From Candidatus Bathyarchaeum tardum (GTDB taxonomy: Archaea > Thermoproteota > Bathyarchaeia > Bathyarchaeales > Bathyarchaeaceae): 64,000 nucleotides of DNA. Shown piece by piece: positions 52,529 through 60,150 of this stretch. The stretch lies in assembly GCA_029762755.1 (NCBI GenBank), contig JARVGH010000004.1, positions 124,001 through 188,000 of the forward strand, read 5' to 3'. Each line of letters begins with the position of its first letter. Within the stretch, counting starts at the first letter, position 1. The translations under genes were made by a program, and so were the position numbers. The notes under the pieces are model-generated. The model ran no database searches and was not told the origin of the DNA. It saw only the letters and a list, made by a program, of their open reading frames with translations.

Positions 52529-52975
52529 ATGAATTATTTGGGGAATATGTTGTCAGTTTTTAAGAATATTTTGGTTCCAATAGACGGTTCTAAAAGTTCA
52601 TTACGTGCATTAGATAAAGCAGTTCAAATCGCAAAAAAATTTGACGGAAAAATCATGTTAATCAACGTGTACTGGATTAGTGCCTTTCGGTTAACTCCGT
52701 CACAGTTGGTTGATTTTGTTGTGAATATCCGTAAAGCAGGAGAAGAAATTCTGGCAGAAGGCAAAAAAATAGTTCAAACTGAAGGAATTCCTGTTGAATC
52801 AATTCTAAAAGAGGGACACATTGTTGAAGAAATCCTCAAAACAGCCAAAGAAGGAAACTACGATTTGATAGTAATGGGAGCCAGAGGAGTAAGCAAAATC
52901 AGAGAAATCCTCCTGGGAAGCGTAAGTTATGGGGTTCTTTCACACTCTCCTTGTCCAGTATTAATAGTCAAGTAA
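52529..52975 (+). CDS. Universal stress protein (UspA family)
   Basis: The product is an ATP-binding Usp: KNILVPIDGSKSSLRALDKAVQIA at the start and VMGARGVSKIREILLGSVSYGVLSHSPCPVLIVK at the end, with the G-2x-G-9x-G-S/T nucleotide motif intact. The frame opens at 52529; the ATG at 52547 (MLSVFKNILVP) matches the family start better and follows GGGGAATATG weakly. It diverges from the four-CBS gene by 87 bases. It is a stress or energy sensor acting as a cytoplasmic dimer. Confidence 0.93.
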   Translation: MNYLGNMLSVFKNILVPIDGSKSSLRALDKAVQIAKKFDGKIMLINVYWISAFRLTPSQLVDFVVNIRKAGEEILAEGKKIVQTEGIPVESILKEGHIVEEILKTAKEGNYDLIVMGARGVSKIREILLGSVSYGVLSHSPCPVLIVK

Positions 52976-53069
52976 ACAAAAAACAACATAAACAGTAGCT
53001 ATTTCGCATCTGGGCAACATGATATAAGAAACATCCAAGATAATATACAACATAATTGGAGGATTTTTT

Positions 53070-53390
53070 GTGACAACATTATCTGAGGAATTCATGAAAA
53101 AAGTTGCTGAACTTTACCAGAACAACAGAACTAAACTGGAAAACCTTGATGAATCAGCCTTGGAAAAATTTGCCAGCAAGATTTTGGAATTAATTAAGAA
53201 AGAAAAAAAGCAGTCCAGCGCCCTTCATGATTTGCAAATTCTTGAATATAATATGGGAAAACTAAAAAACTACGCCGAAGCCCTTGCAACATACAAACCA
53301 GACACAGACGAATACGACTTCACTAAAAACGACTGCAAAAACATAGTCGACGCTACAAAAAAATGGCTAACACTAGAAAATAAAATTTAA
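53070..53390 (+). CDS. Small helical protein, unknown
   Basis: The 106-residue product is entirely helical and charged, with a GTG start after TTGGAGGATTT. Segments such as EEFMKKVAELYQNNRTKLE and ALEKFASKILELIKKEKK resemble a helical-hairpin adaptor. The C-terminal half (NDCKNIVDATKKWLTLENKI) contains one Cys. I recognise no family. It is on the same strand as uspA, 94 bases downstream, and could be co-expressed. Confidence 0.7.
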   Translation: MTTLSEEFMKKVAELYQNNRTKLENLDESALEKFASKILELIKKEKKQSSALHDLQILEYNMGKLKNYAEALATYKPDTDEYDFTKNDCKNIVDATKKWLTLENKI

Positions 53391-53504
53391 CTAAACACCT
53401 TAAAATCAAAAGTCAAATATTTTGTCAGTTGATTTTTGACCGATTTATGTTACCAAACAAAACCTCTGCTTAGTTGCCACACATTATAGTCAGTTTCGTT
53501 TCTT

Positions 53505-53540
53505 CCAAAAGAATGCAACGTGATTAAAACATTCTTTTGG
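53505..53540. repeat. 11-bp perfect inverted repeat
   Basis: CCAAAAGAATG (53505-53515) and CATTCTTTTGG (53530-53540) are perfect complements with a 14-base spacer. It lies 46 bases past the stop of the basic micropeptide on the minus strand and may end that transcript, although no T-run follows. Confidence 0.55.
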
Positions 53541-53585
53541 CTTGAATAGAAAAATGATGAAAAAACTTGTGGTTTTTATGTTGTT

Positions 53586-53642
53586 TTATTTTTTGTTTGC
53601 TTTGGTTGATTTCTTGTCTTTCTTTCCTTTTTTGGGCATCAT
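53586..53642 (-). CDS. Basic 18-residue micropeptide (second of an acidic/basic pair)
   Basis: A strong RBS (GGGGGAGGTG, 53646-53655 on the minus strand) precedes ATG ATG, and the frame encodes MMPKKGKKDKKSTKANKK then TAA. Half of the residues are Lys. It lies 44 bases downstream of an equally well-initiated acidic micropeptide on the same strand. Such strong initiation signals argue that it is translated. No family is recognised; possible roles include binding nucleic acid or its acidic partner. Confidence 0.6.
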   Translation of the reverse strand: MMPKKGKKDKKSTKANKK

Positions 53643-53686
53643 TTTCACCTCCCCCTAAAGGGATGAGCCGCAATATTTTGGAGCAG

Positions 53687-53752
53687 TTACCAGTCTTCTT
53701 CGTCTCCTTCGTCTTCTTCCCAATCATCCCAGTCGTCTTCTTCGAACACCAT
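53687..53752 (-). CDS. Acidic Trp-rich 21-residue micropeptide
   Basis: An ATG at 53752, preceded at ideal distance by GGAGGTGG (53758-53765), opens a 21-codon frame. It starts MVFEEDDWDDWEEDEG and ends with two more Glu, Asp and Trp before TAA. More than half of the residues are Glu or Asp, and there are three Trp. The following gene encodes a Lys-rich peptide of similar size. Two near-identical 14-bp direct repeats lie 33 bases upstream. This does not match a peptide family I know. Confidence 0.6.
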   Translation of the reverse strand: MVFEEDDWDDWEEDEGDEEDW

Positions 53753-53785
53753 ATCTTCCACCTCCGGTAAGTGCCCTAGAAAATG

Positions 53786-53825
53786 ATGCACATAAAAATC
53801 AAATAAAAATTATGCACAAAAAAAT
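53786..53825. promoter_or_regulatory. Direct repeats upstream of the micropeptide pair
   Basis: ATGCACATAAAAAT (53786-53799) and ATGCACAAAAAAAT (53812-53825) are 26 bp apart and lie where the minus-strand promoter is expected. They may be operator half-sites. The AT-rich TATA element itself is not certain. Confidence 0.4.
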
Positions 53826-54079
53826 CTGGCTAAAAACTCAAGTATATTCAAAATAAACATTTAAAATAAGCCAATATTAGAAAAATGCTGAAATTCACAG
53901 CATAAAAACAAATAAGAGTAGTATTTGAGGTTAATTTATTATAATAACAGTTTTTTTCAGTTATTAATCGAATTACACATGTTTTTTTGACCCAAACATA
54001 ATTTCTTTTCTTTTTTATAACGTTAAAGCATTTAGGACTTCATTTGTTGCCAATATTTCGCATAAGAACATGAAGTAAC

Positions 54080-54499
54080 CTAAAGTTTTTTTCCTCCTGA
54101 AGAATAGCCGTCATTCACAAGTTTTTTTTGACCCTCGGATAATTTGCATGTTTTTGGAAGTTCTTTTTGTCCGCAGGATGTTCCTCTTTGTATTGTCCAG
54201 TTTAGAAGGGGAATTATTGCTTTCCATAAACTGATTCCTTCTTCTGTGAGAGAATATTCGACCCTTGGAGGAATCTCAGAAAAGGCTTCCCGTTTAACCA
54301 AGCCTTCCCTGTGAAGTTTCTTGAGGGTCTCAGAGAGAGTCTTTGCACTCAGCTTGTGCAAATGGGTGAGGATTTCTTTAAACCTTATTTTTTCACAGTT
54401 ACCGATGGTGTTGATAACTAAAAAACTCCATTTCCGGCTGATTATGTCTATAACCCCATCAAGGGGACAACTTTGCAGGTCTTGTGTTTTTTCATTCAT
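54080..54499 (-). CDS. HxlR-family winged-helix regulator
   Basis: The 139-residue product has the HxlR signature: CPLDGVIDIISRKWSFLVINTIG near residue 10 with the conserved Cys and KW. ILTHLHKLSAKTLSETLKKLHREGLVKRE (recognition helix) and VEYSLTEEGISLWKAI as the wing follow. Extra Cys in the tail (GTSCGQKELPKTCKLS) could form a redox or metal site. HxlR proteins sense aldehydes, quinones or redox state and commonly regulate a divergent neighbour. Here that is the CopD-like membrane gene, with repeated motifs in the 137-base shared region. Confidence 0.92.
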   Translation of the reverse strand: MNEKTQDLQSCPLDGVIDIISRKWSFLVINTIGNCEKIRFKEILTHLHKLSAKTLSETLKKLHREGLVKREAFSEIPPRVEYSLTEEGISLWKAIIPLLNWTIQRGTSCGQKELPKTCKLSEGQKKLVNDGYSSGGKKL

Positions 54500-54636
54500 T
54501 TTTTATCACTGTCGTGCGAGAAACCAAGTTACTTGCTATACACTTGCTAGTTTAAATAGTTACGTAAAGTTACTAACAAGCAAAGGCGTTAAAAAATGAA
54601 ACAAAAAAACAAAAAACGCCCCACAGAGGGAGAATA
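54500..54636. promoter_or_regulatory. Divergent region with repeated operator-like motifs
   Basis: ACTTGCTA occurs twice in a row around 54530-54550, followed by TAGTTACGTAAAGTTACTAAC, where AGTTAC is repeated 10 bp apart. CTTGCTAGT and ACTAACAAG form an imperfect dyad around the TATA-like TTTAAATA. This is a good candidate for an HxlR binding region. Confidence 0.5.
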
Positions 54637-55119
54637 ATGAGCATACAGATTGCAATACCAGTTTTAGTGACATTTCTGCATAATTTGTTCACTGCCATAT
54701 GGATAGGAGGATTAATCATTTTAGCCACTATAGTTTTTCCTGCAATGCGAAAACAAAACGAACAAGACAAAGAATTAAGCAACAGCATCCAAAAAAGATT
54801 GAACAAAATCGTTCTTGTAAGCATTGTTGGACTATGGATAACAGGAATGTTACTAGCCAACCGGAGCAACGCATTTACAGGACTGTTTAGCACATCAAAC
54901 AGATACTCCCTTGCCCTGAGCATCAAACACATTTTAATCATAATAATGACGGGTTTGGCATTAGTAAGAACAAAACTAGTTGTAAGGGCAACAAAACCAT
55001 TGACTCGTGCAACCCAAAAACGTGGAGCAATAATGATAGTTTGTAACATCGCATTAGGAATTGCAGTTCTATTATTGAGCGCTTACACTGCAACGATTGC
55101 AAACATGCCCATTTCTTAA
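54637..55119 (+). CDS. CopD-like four-helix membrane protein
   Basis: The 160-residue product has four hydrophobic helices beginning IPVLVTFLHNLFTAIWIGGLIILATIVFPAMRKQNE. The His in helix 1 followed by WIGG matches CopD/DUF2269-type heme or copper membrane proteins. LALSIKHILIIIMTGLALVRT supplies a second membrane His, as in b-type cytochrome-like CopD domains. Transport or redox use is uncertain. A GGAGAATA RBS precedes the ATG. It is divergent from the HxlR regulator, which probably controls it. Confidence 0.8.
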   Translation: MSIQIAIPVLVTFLHNLFTAIWIGGLIILATIVFPAMRKQNEQDKELSNSIQKRLNKIVLVSIVGLWITGMLLANRSNAFTGLFSTSNRYSLALSIKHILIIIMTGLALVRTKLVVRATKPLTRATQKRGAIMIVCNIALGIAVLLLSAYTATIANMPIS

Positions 55120-55144
55120 AAAAGAAGAGGATGAACCAAAAACA

Positions 55145-55481
55145 ATGGCAAATGTTTTTGATTTAACCAAACTTTGCGAGTTTTCCAAGAAGAAAGAAAC
55201 CAAAAAAAATCTTGAAGACCTTCTCAAGGTAAAAAGATTTACTGGAAAGCAAAAATTTTACTGCTGCAGTAATATGCCGCGAATCTGAACAGAAAATTCC
55301 ATTGCATCCTGAACCATATGGGGCTTGTTTTTGTGTAATCAACGGAAACGGAGTTTTCACAGCAGGAAAACAGGAATTCGAACTATCTGCAGGGAGCATG
55401 TTTTTTGCTCCAGCTGATGAGGCAGGAGCAATGAAATTTGTTGAAAGACTATTTATTATGGAGATGCATGATCCCCACTAG
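55145..55481 (+). pseudogene. Cupin-domain protein with a frameshift
   Basis: The first 37 codons (MANVFDLTKLCEFSKKKETK and on) run to an A5 tract at 55251-55255. Removing one A joins them in frame to NFTAAVICRESEQKIPLHP, then EPYGACFCVINGNGVF and AGSMFFAPADEAGA, a small cupin ending HDPH at 55481. As written, a TGA stops the frame at 55286. Either the gene is newly broken or one base in the homopolymer is wrong. It follows the CopD-like gene by 25 bases on the same strand. Confidence 0.75.
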
Positions 55482-55497
55482 CCCTTAATGGGAAAGC

Positions 55498-55842
55498 CTA
55501 AAGCATAATTGTTGACTCTGTTGGTTTTGGAGTTTTAGCGACTAGAATTCGCAAAGGCATATCGGATGTGTTATACCAACAGTGCACTATCTTTGCTGGA
55601 CTGTGAACGATGGAGTCTTTTTCTACTTCTTTTTTTTCGTCCCCAATTTCTACGGTTCCTTTGCCTTTAAGAACATAAAAGAAAACATCAACTGGAGTTA
55701 TGTGGCGCCGTAACGACTCACCAGGTGCTAGCGTTAAAACTATTACTTGTGCATTTTCATGGGCATAAATTGGACGAACATCCACTCCGTGAGGATTTGG
55801 TTTGCTTTCTGTTTCGTTTACTTTTGTTATTTCCAAAATCAT
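55498..55842 (-). CDS. Cupin-domain protein
   Basis: The product (114 residues from the ATG at 55842; the frame extends nine bases further to a TTG) is a single conserved cupin. VIVLTLAPGESLRRHITPVDVFFYVLKGKGTVEIGDEK gives motif 1 with one His and no second metal His, and KDSIVHSPAKIVHCWYNTSD gives motif 2 with two His. A metal-binding or sugar-binding role is possible. It is convergent with the broken cupin at 55145 and only 13 bases from the YgbA-type gene on the same strand, so co-transcribed with it. Confidence 0.88.
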   Translation of the reverse strand: MILEITKVNETESKPNPHGVDVRPIYAHENAQVIVLTLAPGESLRRHITPVDVFFYVLKGKGTVEIGDEKKEVEKDSIVHSPAKIVHCWYNTSDMPLRILVAKTPKPTESTIML

Positions 55843-55855
55843 AACCACCAAACAA

Positions 55856-56218
55856 TCATTTTTTCTGTTTTTTCTCTTTTAATTCTTTTAATGTTAATGG
55901 TTTTTTGCGGCCATCAAAAACGTGATGCAAAGCCAAAATCGGGCTTTTGTAAATCAGACGCGGACCGGAATAGCGCATAATCTTTTTTGCTTTTTCTTTC
56001 ATTACTGGTTGGTAGCAGTGCACTAGACATTTTCCGCATGTTGATTTTTCTTCTTGGAAAGGACAGTTATCTAGACGTTTGTAAGCGTAGGACAAGAATT
56101 CTGTGCATTTAGTACACAATTCATTTTTTTGGGGGTCATGTTTTCCTTTGCAGTACATGTGAACCATTTTATTGATGGTCTTCTTTTCGCGGGTTATTCG
56201 CGGGTGTTGATCAGTCAT
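55856..56218 (-). CDS. YgbA-type (nitrous-oxide-stimulated promoter) protein
   Basis: The 120-residue product matches the YgbA/nitrous-oxide-stimulated-promoter family. TREKKTINKMVHMYCKGKH, CTKCTEFLSYAYKRLDNCPF, STCGKCLVHCYQPVMKEKAKKIMRYSGPR and PILALHHVFDG are diagnostic. Six or more Cys and several His suggest a metal or Fe-S site. In Escherichia coli ygbA is induced by nitric oxide, so a nitrosative-stress link is possible. It probably shares a transcript with the downstream cupin gene. Confidence 0.88.
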   Translation of the reverse strand: MTDQHPRITREKKTINKMVHMYCKGKHDPQKNELCTKCTEFLSYAYKRLDNCPFQEEKSTCGKCLVHCYQPVMKEKAKKIMRYSGPRLIYKSPILALHHVFDGRKKPLTLKELKEKKQKK

Positions 56219-56332
56219 TTTTTCACATCACAAAGTTGAGGCTTTTTATACATCAACATTTTATGAACTATTTTTCATATGTATTATCTTTCATATAAAT
56301 GATTCCCAAAACCAAAAAAACTAAACACAACA

Positions 56333-56863
56333 TTATAGAGCGTTTTCTCCTAAATACTTAAAATTGAAGGGCTTTAATATTTGGTCATCATCAAGATTAA
56401 CCAGAATATTTTCTAGATCAATTAAAAGTTCGTGACCTATTTCCACGTCATGTCTTTTCATGAAAGCATCAAAGGCTTTATAATTTTTGTGAAGAGAAAT
56501 AAAAAATGAGTGAAAACCTAGACCCCTGCATGATGCGCAAAAAATTACGTCATCTTGCTTAGACATCCATTTTTTTACTTTTTCAAAATTTTGTTTTCTT
56601 TCTTCCTCCGAAGCAAGAACCGCTTTGATTTTAACAAAGGTCAAAGCCATCAACTCATATCCAATTTTATTGAAGTTAGGAACAGCTACAACCCCTTCAA
56701 TAATTCCTTCATTCAACAGGGATTTTTTTATTCTAGAAACAGTAGGTTGACAAACCCCTACAATTTTTGCCAATTCACGGTCACTTCTGCTAGAATCTCG
56801 AATTAGTTCATTCGTGAGACAAACTTTTTTAGATTTTTTTGATTTTCTAGCCACCTTCAACAA
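56333..56863 (-). CDS. Lrp/AsnC-like winged-helix protein
   Basis: The 176-residue product has a basic N-terminus and an AsnC-type helix-turn-helix (LIRDSSRSDRELAKIVGVCQPTVSRIKKSLLNEGIIEG, about residues 20-57). A RAM-like alpha/beta domain follows (YELMALTFVKIKAVLASEEERKQ, then VIFCASCRGLGFHSFFISLH). It probably binds DNA as an oligomer and senses a small molecule. The CASC pair could be redox-active. The target is unknown; it is alone on the minus strand. Confidence 0.85.
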   Translation of the reverse strand: MLKVARKSKKSKKVCLTNELIRDSSRSDRELAKIVGVCQPTVSRIKKSLLNEGIIEGVVAVPNFNKIGYELMALTFVKIKAVLASEEERKQNFEKVKKWMSKQDDVIFCASCRGLGFHSFFISLHKNYKAFDAFMKRHDVEIGHELLIDLENILVNLDDDQILKPFNFKYLGENAL

Positions 56864-57344
56864 TCCAAATCAATCTTACTGCTGGAGTTATAATCTTATA
56901 AGAGATTTTTAAACAATACTCGTCACTAGATACATTCCATAATTATTAGTCTAGAAAAAACATTCAAAAACAATTATTTGACAGAAAGACGCATAAGACT
57001 ACGTTTCAATCCTTATTTTGATGGATTCATCCTCTGACTTTTTCACCAAACATTTAGATCTGATTTATATTCAGCATGCAAAATCGATACAAACAGGCCT
57101 AGACTTATGAAAAATATTTCGTGCCATTGTTTAGTTTTATCCAGTATGCAAACATTATGAAAGCTCACGAAAACGCCTTGAAGGTTAATGTTGGACAATA
57201 AACTAGCAAGAGAAAGTTGAAAAATACAAGAAAAAGGCGTTGATGGCATCGCAGCCGAACGACTTGATATTTTGCAATAAAGAACAAAACTTGTTGGCTT
57301 TGGAAAATAGAAAAAATCCGTTTTCAACATTAAATTTTCTTAAT
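56864..57344. other. Intergenic region without a supported gene
   Basis: About 480 bases without a convincing gene. The 95-codon minus frame at 57043-57330 and the plus frame at 57240-57443 lack an RBS, family similarity and coding-like composition. Confidence 0.45.
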
Positions 57345-57380
57345 ATACAAAAAATCACGCAAAAATGCGTGATTATTTTT
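57345..57380 (-). terminator. Terminator of the isc operon
   Basis: AATCACGCA (57353-57361) and TGCGTGATT (57366-57374) form a 9-bp hairpin with an AAAA loop. On the minus strand it follows directly from the iscU stop and is trailed by TTTTTTGTAT. Confidence 0.8.
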
Positions 57381-57750
57381 TGTCTTCTTTCTTTTTTTGG
57401 TAGTCTTTTATGGCTTCATGTAATGCATCGGCAGCTAAGTTAGAACAGTGCATTTTGATAGGAGGAAGGCCTCCAAGGTTATTGGCTACTTCTGCCCGAC
57501 TGATTTTCATTGCTTCTTCGATGGTTTTGCCTTTTGCCATTTCAGTGGTCATGCTACTGGTAGCTATGGCTGCGCCACAACCAAAAGTTTTGAATTTAAT
57601 GTCCTCAATTTTTTCGTCTTTAACTTTAATGTACATAGTCATCAGGTCGCCACACGTGGGGTTGCCTACTGTTCCTACTCCATCGGCGTTTTCGATTTCG
57701 CCTACGTTTCGGGGGTTTTTGAAATGATCCATAACTTTTTCACTATACAT
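57373..57750 (-). CDS. iscU: Fe-S cluster scaffold IscU
   Basis: The 125-residue scaffold has the three cluster Cys in GNPTCGDLMTMY (near 35), FGCGAAIATSS (near 62) and MKHCSNLA-type LPPIKMHCSNLAADALHEAI (near 103), plus the Asp after the first Cys. The LPPVK-type motif is LPPIK, the chaperone-binding site in bacteria. Clusters are assembled here and passed on. It lies 10 bases after iscS on the same strand, and its RBS is GAGGTG. Its sulfur source is in question because the adjacent IscS lacks the PLP lysine. Confidence 0.96.
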   Translation of the reverse strand: MYSEKVMDHFKNPRNVGEIENADGVGTVGNPTCGDLMTMYIKVKDEKIEDIKFKTFGCGAAIATSSMTTEMAKGKTIEEAMKISRAEVANNLGGLPPIKMHCSNLAADALHEAIKDYQKKKEDKK

Positions 57751-57760
57751 TTTGTTTTTT

Positions 57761-58936
57761 TCACCTCAAGATTTCTTTTGGAGTAAGGGGCGAAAGTGCC
57801 CGCAATCGTTTTACGACTTCAGGTATTACTTCAAGCACGTAATCCATGCTTTCTTGGGTGTTTTGTTTTCCAAGAGTGAAAGCCAAGGAGCCATGAGCAA
57901 GCTCATGAGACAATCCAATTGCTCGAAGCACATGGGAGGGCTCTAAGGTTTTTGATGAACACGCTGAACCTGACGAGGCTTGGATTCCATGCATGTCTAG
58001 ACTTAAAATGAGTGATTCACCCTCTATATAACTGAACCTAAGATTCGCGTTATTAGGCAAACGCTGAGTCCGATGGCCATTCAAGAAAGAGTAAGGAATC
58101 GAGTCTAGAACTCCATCAATTAGTTTGTCTCGCAATGCGATTAAACGTTTGCTTTCGGTTTCCATTTCAGTTTGGGCAAGTTCAGCTGCTTTTGCCATGC
58201 CAACTATGCCTGAAATGTTTTCAGTGCCTGAACGTAAACCGTTTTCTTGTCCGCCACCTTGGTCGATGGGCACAATTCTTGTTCCCTTTTTTATGTAAAG
58301 AGCCCCAACACCTTTAGGTCCGTAAAGGTCGTTTGAAGAAAGGGTTAACAGGTCAATGTTTTCGTCTACTACGTTGATTGGGACTTGTCCAACTGCTGCT
58401 ACAGCATCAACATGTAGCATGATGTTTTTTTCTTGAGCTAATTTTCCAATTTGTTTTATTGGCTGAATGGTTCCAATTTCGCCGTTCGCATACATGACAG
58501 ACATCATTATTGTTTGGTCGGTTATTGCAGCTTCAAGTTTTTCAAGATCTACTGTTCCTTTGTCGTCTACAGGCACAAAGGTTACCTCAAAACCTTCTTT
58601 TTGCAAATACTTGCAGATGTTAATAACAGACATGTGCTCGATTGCAGTAGTGATTATGTGGTTTCCTTTGGATTTGTTCCTGAATGCAGCTCCTTTTATT
58701 GCTAGGTTATTGGATTCTGTTCCCCCAGAAGTAAAAATTATTTCCTGAACTTTCTCTGCTCCGATTAGTTGGGCTATTTTTTCTCGGGAAGATGTTAACG
58801 CTTCTTTGGCGGCGTTCCCGTAAGAGTGCCCAGAGGAAGCGTTACCATATATTTCCAGAAAATATGGGTTCATCGCTTCAAGGACCCTTGGGTCTACGGG
58901 TTTTCCGGCGCCGTAGTCCATGTAAATTTTTGGCAA
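57761..58936 (-). CDS. iscS: IscS-like protein lacking the PLP lysine
   Basis: The 391-residue product has the fold and order of group I cysteine desulfurases: MDYGAGKPVDPRVLEAM, FTSGGTESNNLAI, the PLP-stacking His in TTAIEHMSV (101), YANGEIGTIQPI and the catalytic Cys loop ASSGSACSSKTLEPSHVL. The PLP-binding Ser-His-Lys is SSNDLYGPKG here: Asp203 stands at the Lys position (codon 58328-58330). The partner Gln in DAAQ is Ala (HVDAVAAVG). The same Lys-to-Asp change is known in Archaeoglobus fulgidus IscS, which was reported to lack desulfurase activity. Operon: tusA, iscS, iscU. Confidence 0.95.
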   Translation of the reverse strand: MPKIYMDYGAGKPVDPRVLEAMNPYFLEIYGNASSGHSYGNAAKEALTSSREKIAQLIGAEKVQEIIFTSGGTESNNLAIKGAAFRNKSKGNHIITTAIEHMSVINICKYLQKEGFEVTFVPVDDKGTVDLEKLEAAITDQTIMMSVMYANGEIGTIQPIKQIGKLAQEKNIMLHVDAVAAVGQVPINVVDENIDLLTLSSNDLYGPKGVGALYIKKGTRIVPIDQGGGQENGLRSGTENISGIVGMAKAAELAQTEMETESKRLIALRDKLIDGVLDSIPYSFLNGHRTQRLPNNANLRFSYIEGESLILSLDMHGIQASSGSACSSKTLEPSHVLRAIGLSHELAHGSLAFTLGKQNTQESMDYVLEVIPEVVKRLRALSPLTPKEILR

Positions 58937-58952
58937 GGCTCAACTTTACTCC

Positions 58953-59195
58953 TTATTTCATTTTTTGGATTAGAAAATGGAATTCGCCATTTTTTTCGTA
59001 CATTTTTAGTAATTTATGTTCAAGATGTTTAACTAGACGGGGTATGTCTTCTTCAGAAGCAGGGTCGTCTGCAACTACTTCTAAGATTTGACCTATTTCC
59101 AGTTGGTCTAGTTCTTGGCGGGTTCGAAAAACCGGTTCAGGACAATATAAACCAACACAATCAAGGTTACTGTCAGGTTCAGTTTGATTACCCAA
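58953..59195 (-). CDS. tusA: TusA-like sulfur carrier protein
   Basis: The 80-residue product has the TusA motif CVGLYCPEPVFRTRQELDQLEIGQILEVVADDP, with the sulfur-carrying Cys in YCPEP near residue 18. TusA carries persulfide sulfur between enzymes. It is the first gene of the tusA-iscS-iscU operon, 16 bases before iscS. Since IscS here seems unable to bind PLP, TusA might bring sulfur from another source to IscS/IscU. ATG at 59195 follows GGAGGTTTTAAG. Confidence 0.93.
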   Translation of the reverse strand: MGNQTEPDSNLDCVGLYCPEPVFRTRQELDQLEIGQILEVVADDPASEEDIPRLVKHLEHKLLKMYEKNGEFHFLIQKMK

Positions 59196-59425
59196 CTTAA
59201 AACCTCCAATAATTCAAAATGTTCATACATAGTTAAAATAGGTTTCCTGTATATAATTATAACGCTGTTATAAAATTTTGTTTCAAAAGTTACTAACCTC
59301 AACAATGGCTCCAATTAGACCAAAAAATAAAAATCCAATAAGCAAAGCTTAAGAAAGAGTGTGACAAAAGATATCAAACGAGCTAGAAAGCATCACTTGG
59401 CAATGGCTTCTAACTCAAAACACAT

Positions 59426-59503
59426 AGCGGGGTGGGGTAGCCAGGTGAACCCGCTGGGCTCATAACCCAGAGATCGGTTGTTCAAATCAACTCCCCGCTA
59501 CCA
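59426..59503 (+). tRNA. Initiator tRNA-Met (CAT), CCA encoded
   Basis: The sequence folds as a full cloverleaf: acceptor AGCGGGG pairs with CCCCGCT, so A1:U72 as in archaeal initiators. The anticodon stem ends with three G:C pairs (CTGGG-CTCATAA-CCCAG) and the T-arm carries GTTCAAAT. The CCA end is in the DNA (59501-59503). No intron is present. A 15-base copy of its 3' end occurs at 63565-63579. Confidence 0.95.
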
Positions 59504-59504
59504 A
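59490..59504 (+). repeat. Left att-like repeat (tRNA-Met 3' end)
   Basis: ACTCCCCGCTACCAA, at the tRNA 3' end, is repeated in the same orientation at 63565-63579, bracketing a 4.1-kb region. This is the pattern left by integrases that use tRNA 3' ends. Confidence 0.65.
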
Positions 59505-59664
59505 AATAACCATAAATTAGGTATATTTTGTAAAATAAGGCTTGTTTTTGGCATATTTCTGTTTTATTGTCTAATGAGTGTATTCAGAGTTATACATTAT
59601 ATCTTGGTTGCAGTTCAATTTAGCGCCTTTCCGGGGGCGCTAGTTGCTGGTTATTCAGTAATTT

Positions 59665-60003
59665 TCAAAGATGAGATTGCTGTTTCTTCAATATTCGAAG
59701 AGCTTTCAATAATGCAACTGTCTTAGGATTATCGCTGTTCAACGTAATTAGTCTCATACGACCATAATAATTAGAGTTGACAATGCCTTCATGCTCTAAA
59801 ACTTGCATGTTTCTGTTCACCAGCCTATAGGTGCTGTTTACCTTACGCACAAGATCCATGATATGAGTTTGCTTCACCTTAAACAATGTTTCCAGAATCT
59901 TCCGTCTACATGACGAACTTATAAGCTGAACTAATTCCAAAGCAGCTCCCAAGGCATCTTTGATTATTTCTTCTTTTAAAAAACACCAAAAAGTAGACAA
60001 CAA
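59665..60003 (-). CDS. Winged-helix regulator of cassette 2
   Basis: The 112-residue product carries an ArsR/TrmB-like winged helix: LVQLISSSCRRKILETLFKV, VKQTHIMDLVRKVNSTYRLVNRNMQVLEHEGIV (recognition helix), and a wing with YYGRMRLITLNSDNP, then a terminal helix ALLKALRILKKQQ. The frame opens with a TTG at 60003 with no good RBS; the true start could be up to 20 codons downstream. A 16-bp imperfect inverted repeat lies just upstream (60011-60059), so self-regulation and control of the divergent secreted-protein cassette are likely. Confidence 0.75.
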   Translation of the reverse strand: MLSTFWCFLKEEIIKDALGAALELVQLISSSCRRKILETLFKVKQTHIMDLVRKVNSTYRLVNRNMQVLEHEGIVNSNYYGRMRLITLNSDNPKTVALLKALRILKKQQSHL

Positions 60004-60010
60004 ACAAGGG

Positions 60011-60059
60011 AGAGAGAAAAGTGAAACTAAAACTAACGAATACTTTCACTCACCTCTCT
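60011..60059. promoter_or_regulatory. 16-bp imperfect inverted repeat before the regulator
   Basis: AGAGAGAAAAGTGAAA (60011-60026) and TTTCACTCACCTCTCT (60044-60059) match as inverted repeats at 14 of 16 positions with a 17-base spacer. The position between the regulator and the divergent cassette suits an operator. Confidence 0.5.
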
Positions 60060-60150
60060 ATTTCCCAAACATTTCGTCTTCCTTAAAAACAAATTCGGGC
60101 AATAACTGACTTTTGTAATGTTGTGCTGAATGGTTCACCATTACTTTAAC

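Noticed and set aside
57043-57330. 95-residue minus-strand protein upstream of the isc operon end
   Set aside because: No RBS, no family pattern, composition of AT-rich noise.
59108-59314. 68-residue minus-strand frame overlapping tusA
   Set aside because: It overlaps the well-supported tusA gene in another frame and has no RBS.
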